The translations under genes and the position numbers were made by a program. This document shows positions 56,262 through 64,000 of a stretch of 64,000 nucleotides of DNA, in pieces. The first letter of the stretch is position 1. The number at the start of each line of letters is the position of its first letter. The notes beneath the pieces are model-generated. The model worked only from the letters and a program-made list of their open reading frames with translations, did not search any database and was not told the DNA's origin. This stretch comes from Dipteris shenzhenensis (lineage: Eukaryota; Polypodiophyta; Polypodiopsida; Gleicheniales), in assembly GCA_047967505.1 (NCBI GenBank), contig CM106538.1; one strand, 5' to 3'.

Positions 56262-57303
56262 CTAGGGCCTAAGGGAGGGATCGAAGCGGATGCGCTTGGC
56301 GAGTGCAAGGTCCTTGTCCATCACTATTACTCTTTTGGCATGGATAGCACATAAGTTCGCATCTTCAAAAAGACCTACTGTCATCTGCTCCGTTGCCTCC
56401 TGAATTGCTCCCATAGCGCCTGAAGTGAAATGCACATCATCCTTGTAATGTTGTGCTATTTCATGTACATCATGCTGGAAGGGTGTACAGGGAATGAGAT
56501 TGTCCATAGTGGTTTGAAACTTGTGGATCGCTTGAAGTGCCTTCACGCCTAATTTTTTACGCCTCTTAATCTTTGGGGGACCCTGCACTGGCCTCTAGAC
56601 ATGGCTCCATGGCCGCTTGTCTGCTTTGAACTTCTTTCACCTCTCCTCCCTTGCAACCACCTCTTCAGACTCCTCTTCCTATGTCTGGTGGGTCCTTCGA
56701 GGTGGCTTATCGCGCCTAGGGGTCTACTTTGTCCTTTGTCTCTTTTCCTTGTCATGAGGCTGTGAGACAACAGGCTGAGGCTCTTGCTCAACTCGTACTA
56801 GAGGCTCCTCATATTCGATAATATCGAGGCACAGCTCTTTCGTGCAGTCTGCTTGGTTGGAGGATTGGGGCCAAGGTTCATTATATCTGTGAACCCTAAT
56901 CTCTCCATCTCCTCTCTTTGCCTTTCTTGCTCCCCTTGTTGGTCTAGATGCTCCATGCCAGGACCCCACGGAGGACAAAGGGGCAGTTGATCACGATTGA
57001 CTGGACTATTTTGTCCCTCTTGGGAGACCTCTCTACTTCCACGATTAGTTGTGTGGAAGGACTGAGAGGACCCCTGATCATGCTTGGATCTTCATCGTGC
57101 TGGGATTCCTCATGGTGCTGAGATCCCTAGGAACACCCATGAGAGTTGGATGGTGGGGACTCGCGTTACTTAGACTCTTGATGATGAGAACCGCCTTCAG
57201 ATCCTTGCTGATCATTGCCGTCTTGGCCACTGGGGCTTGCAGGAGAATGTGTAGCATCTAAACGGTGTCCAGTGGGTCTAGTAGTTTGTTTAACTCGTGC
57301 CAT
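56262..57303 (-). pseudogene. Divergent histone H3-like gene with long N-terminal region
   Basis: The 3' part, open from 56,588 to the TAG at 56,262, is a full H3 histone fold. [10 protein letters not shown] matches the alpha-N helix, [20 protein letters not shown] matches PFQRLVREIAQDFKTDLRF, then AIQEATEQ, then [16 protein letters not shown] and [10 protein letters not shown]. Loop 1 has canonical H3 length, unlike CENH3. The 5' end at 57,303 begins MARVKQTTRPTGH, close to the H3 start ARTKQTAR. Between them lie ~200 codons of Q/S/H-, E- and K/R-rich text. The frame just before the fold holds four stops (TAG, TAG, TGA, TAG at about 56,725-56,598), each one C-to-T change from Gln or Arg. The exact H3 octapeptide TKQTARKS is encoded at 56,834-56,857 in another frame. 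It would act in chromatin if ever made. Confidence 0.8.
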
Positions 57304-57317
57304 AGAAATGAGGGATT

Positions 57318-57387
57318 TTAGGGTTTTGAAGTGCTTTATATAGTCTTTTTTAAAGCACTTTAGGGTTTTTCTTTTAAATTAGGGTTT
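57318..57387 (-). promoter_or_regulatory. TATA box and three telo-box motifs of the H3-like gene
   Basis: On the minus strand upstream of the 57,303 start: TATATAAA (complement of 57,335-57,342) and three AAACCCTAA motifs (complements of 57,318-57,326, 57,360-57,368 and 57,379-57,387). Telo boxes with a TATA box are typical of plant histone, ribosomal-protein and other proliferation-linked promoters. Their presence here supports a real pol II promoter. Confidence 0.6.
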
Positions 57388-57558
57388 TTTGAGTGCACCC
57401 CCTCCCCCCCAGTCTTTTGTCACCAGTTCGGTAATACTTAATCTTCACCACCCTCCCTCCCAACCCACTCCACCCTGCCATGTCACACATGCAATTATGC
57501 AATTTCCAAACAAATTTGTGAATTTTGGAATCAATAATTGACTTAAAATAGTGTTAAC

Positions 57559-57564
57559 TTTATT
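57559..57564 (-). terminator. Poly(A) signal of the transposase-like gene
   Basis: AATAAA on the minus strand (GATGAATAAAG) just past the last coding piece of the upstream gene and before the H3-like promoter. The two genes are therefore probably separate transcripts. Confidence 0.45.
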
Positions 57565-57575
57565 CATCAAACATT

Positions 57576-60480
57576 TTACATTTGGGGCTCTCTTAGGACC
57601 CAACGCCTCCCGTGTCTAACTCTACATTGCAACCAAAGCGCAACCCCTTGGCTCCCTGTTGAGGACTTCCAAGTAGTACATCTCCTTGTCTTCTTGACAT
57701 GTTGAACTGCTTTTGCGAGACTTGAGATCTCTACCTTATTGCACTTGAAGTCCTGGCCTCTAGACATCTATAAAACCAATCGAACATTTCGTGTAGTGCA
57801 TTGCTTCGCGCAATACCACCCCCATGTCTTGTATTCTTGAAGTATGTTGCCTTTTCTCTGTAGTGTGATTTCTCCATTCCTTGAGTATTCCAAATGGACA
57901 GAGGGCCCCATTGCTCCACAAACCATGGTGCATGTGCGTAAAGAATATGCTATAAAGAAAAACATTGTATTAGAAACATAAACTGACTCAAGTTTAAAGC
58001 TCAAAATTTCAACCTAAGGAGGATTACCATGTAATGAGTAATATGTGACTCCTCCCATGCTTCTACCATCAATGATATGAATTCTCCCAATGATGTCCTG
58101 AATCTCTCATAATAAAGCTCATCTGTTTGACCTTGTCTAAGTAACTTTATAAATGCATCAAGCTTTGTCCACAGTTTTACTCTCAAAGTAGCAATTCGCA
58201 GATGTGAAGCTTGATTTGTAGTGCACTTACACAAAGCTTTCCAGTACTCCCAACCTAGGGTGATTTGAGCCAATGTATGTTTTTCTTTATCAGCATTGTG
58301 GTTGGACAAGAACCTCCTTGCCTTTCCTCCACCCATGGACACTTTAGCAGGAAGATTTTGTGTCTTTCCTGATTGTTTCTTGTCCTGCTTAAGCTTCACA
58401 TTGCCTTGTGAAGTCCCATTAGTGAGAGTAGTTCTTCAACTTTTGCAATGCATTGTGCAAATATTTGCTGTGGCCTCAAATTCCAAGCATAAATTAGATG
58501 GAGATAGAGTAACTTATCAAGTATACGCAGTTCAACATGCAAAGTACACACGTGTATCCGCTCTAATGGAATTGGTAGAATGGGGTCCCATTTAGGATCC
58601 TTTTTGTGATGATCAGGGGCTGCACTTTGGTTGCAAGAAAGGATGCCATTTTTCCACTGTAGACTTCCCTTTTGCATCTTCTGAGAGTGAGTGTAATACA
58701 AGCATGTCCATTTTGCATCTGCACCTGTATCACAACCACACAAGCACTTGAGGGTCTTCAAATCACCAGTTAGATGCCATTCAATTTGAAACATTCCATG
58801 CCCATCCACTATTAGTGTTTGCCTTGCCTCTTATCTTCGAATAATTGACGGGATGCCGGTTCTTTCCAAAACCCACTTCAATGTCTTGTGGCACTCCTTT
58901 GGGGTCTCAAAGGCTGCAAGCCACCATATGTCCTTCTTAGATTGGATTGAGAAACCCTACTCAACTTCCTTATCCCCTTGAGCAAAATGCAATGCATCGT
59001 TCATAATACAAATGCTCACCCTCTCTAGCTTGTGCTCTTTTACCAACTGAGCTTCATCCATTTTTATAACAAATACTAGCTTGCCATTTGTACAATGAAA
59101 GAGAAATATAGTAAGGATATAGAAATGAAAAGAAATAAAGTTGAATGCAAAGAGGGAATTTCTCTTACCTTCTTCTCTCATCCCATAGAACTTGACCATG
59201 GCTCGCATTCATCTCAAATGTTTGGATGCCAAATTTCTTTTTACTCTTCCAAGTCATTGTGCCACTTACACAATGGTATCCTCCAAGCTTTTCTCTAGCA
59301 CATTGGTTTGTTTCTTGACATGCAAGCCTTACATGCAAGCCTTACAGACCATGGTGTTGGAAATGGCATTGTAGATATCTTATACTTTTCCTCCATAGCA
59401 GACTTGAAAATTTTAAAAACAGAGTTGTAAGTTTCACGACTTACACCAACAGCATCACAAGCTCCAAGCACCTCCTTTGCTTGCACGAGGCCCTTGAAGT
59501 ACTTCATTACCTCTCTAGCAACTTGTTTACATAGCCCTTTTTGTCTAGGATCCTTCAACACTTCCATGACATCAATTGGCTTTATTAAACTTCTTAGAAC
59601 ATATGAAGGATCTCTATCATCCATTTCCATTGTTCCCATCACATCCTCCATGAAATTCCTAAAGTAGAGTATAAATGAGTCTTAGTGAAAACAATGCAAC
59701 ACCACAAATATTTTAGAGTAAGAAAATTCATTGAAAATTTGGGAAACTAAACTTGCAGCCCGTATTCTCCTCTTTCGGGCACCACTATCGGTTGACAATG
59801 CATCCATAGATTGCAATTGTCTTTTCCTCTCCTTCAGTCCCAAAGGTATTTCCTTCAACTTTTGTACTCGTTCTATCGACTTCTCTCGTTCCTTCTCCAC
59901 AGCACATTGAACTTGGCCATAGATAGACCTTTCCAAATCTTGTTTGCTTTTAGCAAGCTTCTGGATTGATTCTTCTAATTTATGTTGCTCCAAGTCCAGT
60001 GCATGTGCTTTGTCACTGAGTTCTTTGTTTTGCAATTGGAGATCCCACATACTATTATGCATTGCCACAATAGTAATATTTCCCAAATGTGCAACTTATT
60101 CTACTTGGGCTTTTTGCACCTCGCTTGCTTGCATAGCCAATGTCTGAGAATGGTTCAATCGATTGCAATAACTGAGTAATCTAGCATGTCCCTTGCCAAC
60201 AAACCGAAGAACATCATGCACTGTATGAAAAGGAGGACTCTTTTGGGTGGTAGGGTCTAAAGGATACAAGTTTCCATCCACCCAAAGGTCAAGATGCTTC
60301 TTCCCTTGCAATCGAAGACTGTGGAGCACACTTTGAGGAGTTCCACTATATCCCAAAGAGCGTGTGCTTGCATATTCTACCTCCAGTTGTAGGTTCACAT
60401 ATGGAGTGGGTCTCTACCCCATCATAGATGGGTCATCCTCCTCGTACTTCTTAAGATGAAAACCCTCAATTTCCAAGTCT
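57576..60480 (-). pseudogene. Multi-exon transposase-like gene of an unnamed family
   Basis: Minus strand, in order. 60,480-59,690: one frame with two TAGs (EGFHLKKYEEDDPSMMG; LGYSGTPQSVLHSLRL; LWVDGNLYPLDP; a long coiled coil LEQHKLEESIQKLAKSKQDL). 59,651-59,170: helical text (SLIKPIDVMEVLKDP; GVSRETYNSVFKIF) to a donor GAAG|GTAAGAG. 59,100-58,396: KLVFVIKMDEAQLVKEHKLE, KKDIWWLAAFETPKECHKTL, EWHLTGDLKTLKCLCGC, ERIHVCTLHVELRILDKLLY. 58,399-58,001: WEYWKALCKCTTNQ, LDAFIKLLRQG, WEESHITHYM. 57,919-57,730: FVEQWGPLSIWNTQGMEKSH then YREKATYFKNTRHGG. The D (MDEAQ), D (GDLK) and E (HVELRI) spacing and the G-x-E-K-x-x ... K-x-T ending resemble uncharacterised transposases known from cnidarian and other genomes. 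That match is from memory. A 13-bp duplication (CATGCAAGCCTTA at about 59,319-59,344) breaks one exon. Confidence 0.55.
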
Positions 60481-61176
60481 TTACGAAAGAGATGGAGAAG
60501 TGGAATTAGATTCAAGAAGTGTAGAGTTATGTCTCATAGCATAGATAGAGGGATAAAGCGAGCACCATGTTGTTGTTATGCTAGATTATGATAGGTTCTT
60601 GAGTTAGATTGAGGTTGTTGTGTTTGGATTGATAGCCAAAAAAGCAAAAACCTTTACACAAGGAGCTCTTCATCTTGTTGCTTCACATGTAGAATGATGT
60701 AACTGGGATTTTCTTCTTTCTTTGCCTCCTACATGTCTCCCAGCTTGTCTTTACATGTCTCCCAACTTGTCTTGACATTTTCTATCAAGAGGTAACATCT
60801 TATATTCGATGATTTGCAGTTATCTTTAATAGCAAACTTCTTATTTTTATCAAACTTTTTCCTTGGCCTTATCTCATATGGCTCCGCGGACCGCAATATT
60901 TTAAGCTACAAACAACATGACAGCATCCAAAGAGGAAGCTTTCAATGCAAGTATAACTAGGAGTACTAAAACCTTTGAAAAGTACTCTAAAATTTCAGGA
61001 GATCCTATGTGCATTTGGATGGATGGGGTCATCCAAGAGAGCCTCCATGTTTCTTAGAGGAGGATGCTCATTATGCTCATTGAACCTCGCTTTGGGAGGT
61101 TTTGGGTTTAGTCTCAATGGAAACTCCCATTTGTAGCTCGTCATCCACAATTGTGCAGGCATTCATCTCATCTATC
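60481..61176. other. Non-coding, short tandem repeat
   Basis: Nothing recognised as a gene. ACATGTCTCCCA[GA]CTTGTCTT occurs twice in tandem at about 60,731-60,773. This is where the 5' end or promoter of the transposase-like gene would lie, but no clear motif was found. Confidence 0.4.
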
Positions 61177-61945
61177 TCAACTTCCATCAATCACCTGATG
61201 ACTTCCAAGCTTCTTAATGCATTTACCCACAACCATTGAGCTCCTAAGGGACACTGGACTTTGACACCGAATTTCGACAATTATGTTGTTCAAAAGACAC
61301 ATAACTAAAATATTGTGCAAGGTGTTGTGCCAAACAATGTTGGTGGTCCTGATATATTGCTTGGCTAATTGGCAATTATTTGGAGGGGATAACCATCCTA
61401 AGGTTATAATGAGTAAGTGATGGGTGTGCAGTGAGGAGAGCTCACCACGAAAGTGCATAAAAAGAGAGATTAAAATATGCATATCGTGGTGGTCATTGAT
61501 GAGATAGGGAAGGCCCCAAGCTACTCTTAGATGGTGACCGATGGACCCACGTCCCATCCTCATGTGCAAGGCTTAGGGAGTAGCCACTTAAGCACGTGGA
61601 AGGCTTGGGGAGTTAGCCATGTGAGCAAAATTGGAGGGTTTTTTGGAATCTATGTATGCTATGGCCTGTGAAAATTTTCACGCTCTTTTTAGGTTTATAG
61701 GTCAAAAGAGACTTGTTGGGCGGAACGCCTATGACTCAAGGACTTTCACGTAGAGGGGGCCCATCCTTGGGAGTCATTCTTAGGAATTTTGGGTGGGCTG
61801 CAAGCATATTCTTGGAAATTTTCAACAATTGATCGCCCATGCGATCGTTTGGGGAAGGCCCTTAGATGTTCAAAGATATGTGCTAGTACATGTTGAAAGA
61901 GGTTGAAATAAGCTCCAAGTGTGAGAAAGAGGCGCTCAAGTTGAG
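61177..61945. other. Unassigned region
   Basis: A 130-codon minus-strand frame (61,569-61,177, MHMRMGRGSIGHHLRV...) has no recognisable domain and irregular composition; I do not call it a gene. The remainder is non-coding. Confidence 0.35.
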
Positions 61946-62004
61946 TGTAATGCCTTCATTTAGGTAAGGACATACCCCTCAGGTGCCTAAATGAAGGCAT
62001 TACA
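61946..62004. repeat. Perfect 19-bp inverted repeat, 21-nt loop
   Basis: TGTAATGCCTTCATTTAGG (61,946-61,964) is the exact reverse complement of 61,986-62,004. The loop is TAAGGACATACCCCTCAGGTG. A hairpin this clean in non-coding DNA suggests a structured RNA, a foldback or an element end. Confidence 0.9.
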
Positions 62005-63013
62005 GTTGTTCCCATGATTAGTTACTTCTTGCTTGCTTCCTTCCTTGTAGCTTGGATTAGGCCACTGCTCCCATGGAATGCAAGAGATAAGCAATAGGGT
62101 ATACTACCCTGCATCAACGGCCGTGTCTCTCCACTGCTTCCTTGGATCTGCATCGGATGTCAATCTCTCACCCTCTCTCTTCGCCCGAGACTTGTCGAAA
62201 TTTTGCCTCTCAGTCCAAGAACACTCGAATCTCGATGCGCAATTGGAGCAAAAGCTTCCGCAAAACCTTCTCGTTCCTAGGGACGTCCAATCTCCAACCG
62301 GTCTCAAACCCTTCTTGCCCCAAATATTGTGCATGCAATTCCCAAACCCCCATGGCATGCTTTAGGCATTTCTGTCGAATTGCTTCCAGACGCGAGAACG
62401 TACTCTAACAGAGCAGGGAGCATTCAATCGTCTTACCTATGCACATGTAAAAACACCGACCCGAAACTCTTCCCAGCGGTTTTAATAAGATTCCTCCTGT
62501 AAATTTTTCTTAGCATAAAAGTCGCCTTGCTCATCCGCGCAGAACCACCCTGTTCCCGTTATATCGCAACCCGATAGCAATGCATACAGTTTAACAGCAA
62601 ATCTGAACTTTGTATTGTCCCTTTTACGTTCATTGTATACCTAGACAAAACCTGGAATTCCTACGAATATAATCTTTGGCTCTGTCCTCGTCCGTTGACA
62701 ATGATTGTTATCAAGCACAATGTGCAAGTAAGTGTGACGCTTATAATAAAAGAACACGAAGTGAAGCTCCAGTGGAGCTCGAAGAAACAAGAAAACTAAC
62801 AAAACGAGGGAGAGGAAATTTTGCACCTTCAGCATCAAGACGGTATTGACAAGACAGGCCCAACTGAAAAAATCACATTCCGTCCTCATTTCGTGCTTCA
62901 ATAGAAGTCAAGATGTTGCTGTGAAGATACGTAAGCCGCATCTGCGAATCGAGCATTACTGCATCTCAAAGACAGTAATGTATCAAAACGGTAGAAATTC
63001 TTTCTACCTCAGA
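62005..63013. other. Non-coding 3' flank of the LRR gene
   Basis: Frames up to 95 codons on both strands (62,078-62,400) lack domains and overlap each other. No kinase domain is visible here on the minus strand, where a BIR-type receptor gene would continue. Confidence 0.5.
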
Positions 63014-63595
63014 TTAAGATTCCGACACGAGTTGAGAGATCTTCCCCTCTTCTGCTGCAAACCCATGCTCCGTGACCCGGAGCCAGACGCATACGGCCGT
63101 AAAGCTCACGATCAGGCTTATTAATCCACTCGCCAAGCCAATGCCCACAATGGCGATGACGGAGACGCCGTGGACCGTTACCGGAGGCAGAGGGTACCCA
63201 TAAAGATCCTTATTTCCAAGAAAGGAGCTGGCATTGAAGCGAGGAGCTCCTGTGGAGGTATTGGAGAGTGTTGCGGGGATGGAGCCGGAGAGCTGGTTGT
63301 CGGAGACATCGAAGGCCTTCAAGCGTTGGAGGAGGCCAAGCTGGCCGGGGATGGTGCCGGTGAGCTGGTTAAGATGGAGGTCGACGACGTTGAGGTAAGC
63401 GCAAGCACTGAGCTGGGGAGGGATGGGACCAGAGAGGTGGTTGTTGGAGAAATTCAAGCTGGTGAGGTAGCTAAGGTGGGAGAGGGAGGGGGGGATGGAG
63501 GCAGAGAGGAGGTTTGAGGAGAGGTCGATGGTTTGAAGGAAAGAGCAATTGGAGAGGCAAGAGCACTCTGCTTTCCACAACAAGAGCACTCTGCT
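63014..63595 (-). CDS. LRR receptor-like protein, BIR-type ectodomain, no kinase
   Basis: Minus-strand frame with four leucine-rich repeats (LQTIDLSSNLLSASIPPSL; LTSLNFSNNHLSGPIPPQL; LNVVDLHLNQLTGTIPGQL; LKAFDVSDNQLSGSIPATL), then FNASSFLGNKDLYGYPLP, then a ~24-residue hydrophobic helix (about residues 146-172), and a short basic/acidic tail ending QLVSES and a TAA at 63,014. The layout matches the BIR family of inactive LRR receptor-like kinases, plasma-membrane regulators of BAK1-type co-receptors. The usual LCG cysteine is Tyr (DLYGYPL) and no kinase follows. The 5' end is unclear: the frame opens at a GTG-type codon inside a 20-bp tandem duplication (AGAGCACTCTGCTTTCCACA at 63,562-63,601), and signal peptide and cap are missing. 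It may be truncated or have an upstream exon. Confidence 0.6.
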   Translation of the reverse strand, partial: SRVLLLWKAECSCLSNCSFLQTIDLSSNLLSASIPPSLSHLSYLTSLNFSNNHLSGPIPPQLSACAYLNVVDLHLNQLTGTIPGQLGLLQRLKAFDVSDNQLSGSIPATLSNTSTGAPRFNASSFLGNKDLYGYPLPPVTVHGVSVIAIVGIGLASGLISLIVSFTAVCVWLRVTEHGFAAEEGKISQLVSES

Positions 63596-63701
63596 TTCCA
63601 CACTTGGACATGGCTAATCTAACACCTCTCTCTCTCAACTCCAGCTCTGCATACTCTCCTTTCTATCAGGAGACACGAGCTCTGATATTGCTCACCCAAC
63701 G

Positions 63702-63735
63702 CTGCATCTCTCTCTCTCTCTCTCTCTCTCTCCCC
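63702..63735. repeat. (CT)n microsatellite
   Basis: ATCTCTCTCTCTCTCT run followed by CCCCCTCTCCCCCCCC. Confidence 0.95.
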
Positions 63736-63912
63736 CTCTCCCCCCCCCTAGGGCACTTATCAACAGTCGTTGCTACCCCAGCTCTGCGTACCCTCCTCTC
63801 TCTTTTCCCCTCATTTCCACTTTCATGGGGCTCAGGGACTCAAGAACGGCTAGTGTGTCCAAGGGTCGATAAAACTCCTCCCTTGCCTCTTTCAAGAAGG
63901 GACAACTACAAA

Positions 63913-63916
<4 letters not shown>

Positions 63917-63952
<36 letters not shown>
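63917..63952. repeat. (CT)n(CA)n microsatellite
   Basis: TCCTCTCTCTCTCTCT run ending in ACACACACA. Confidence 0.95.
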
Positions 63953-63953
<1 letters not shown>

Positions 63954-64000
63954 AGCCACAAAAAGGACCACCCATGCAACCAAATCTCTCTCCCTCTACA

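Noticed and set aside
56262-56588. Calling the H3-like gene CENH3
   Set aside because: Loop 1 has canonical H3 length and the C-terminal motif [13 protein letters not shown] is H3-like; a centromeric role is not supported.
62078-62410. Overlapping 84-95 codon frames on both strands
   Set aside because: Mutually overlapping, no domains, no splice context.

Overview
The window looks like repeat-dense nuclear DNA of a land plant. The evidence is Ty1/copia elements, one with a tRNA-iMet primer-binding site (TGGTATCAGAGC), chromodomain Ty3/gypsy elements, a CACTA-superfamily transposon with TNP2/DUF4218/DUF4216 modules, a DUF659/BED hAT relic, telo-box promoter motifs, and a BIR-type LRR receptor gene at the right edge. 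I cannot name the species. The element mix would fit a fern, lycophyte or gymnosperm at least as well as a flowering plant, but that is inference. I see no bacterial, organellar or CRISPR features, no rRNA and no convincing tRNA. Almost every reading frame is broken, so most coding calls are pseudogenes.

Layout: 1-4776 is a decayed copia copy on the minus strand with long non-coding flank. 4777-5214 is a copia LTR end with PBS, interrupted by a complete-ended CACTA-like element (5215-11380, TSD TTC). 11.4-12.2 kb holds a kinase-like fragment. 13.46-16.90 kb is a broken ~1,100-codon gene of unknown family. 17.0-18.1 kb is AT-rich and then C/G-rich DNA with repeated perfect hairpins. 18.1-25.1 kb carries three decayed gypsy pol fragments separated by CT-rich satellites. 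25.1-32.2 kb is a second copia copy (plus strand) with its integrase core deleted and its 3' end fused to a foreign reading frame. 33.1-35.5 kb is a hAT/DUF659 relic. 35.6-39.7 kb is AT-rich non-coding sequence with tandem and dispersed repeats. 39.8-41.5 kb has gypsy-integrase and SWIM-finger fragments. 42.6-46.4 kb is a third copia copy with its middle inverted and a 244-bp TIR element in its protease. 46.4-51.6 kb is mostly non-coding. 51.7-53.7 kb is another gypsy fragment. 54.0-60.5 kb is the most unusual block. 63.0-63.6 kb is an LRR receptor-like gene.

The 54-60.5 kb block contains a spliced gene of unknown family (plus strand), a ~180-nt imperfect hairpin, a divergent histone-H3-fold gene (minus strand) with telo-box/TATA promoter motifs and a poly(A) signal, and directly upstream on the same strand a multi-exon transposase-like gene. 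The H3-like gene starts with an H3-type N-terminus (MARVKQTTR). It also carries, in another frame, the exact H3 T3-S10 octapeptide, and it ends in a complete H3 histone fold. An H3 variant beside a transposase-like gene is the best candidate here for an undescribed system. Both genes are now decayed, largely through changes that look like cytosine deamination.

How the parts work together: the mobile elements explain most of the DNA through nested insertion, truncation and inversion. Only the LRR gene, the H3-like gene and possibly the unknown 13.5-16.9 kb and 54-55.5 kb genes are not straightforward retroelement or known-transposon sequence.
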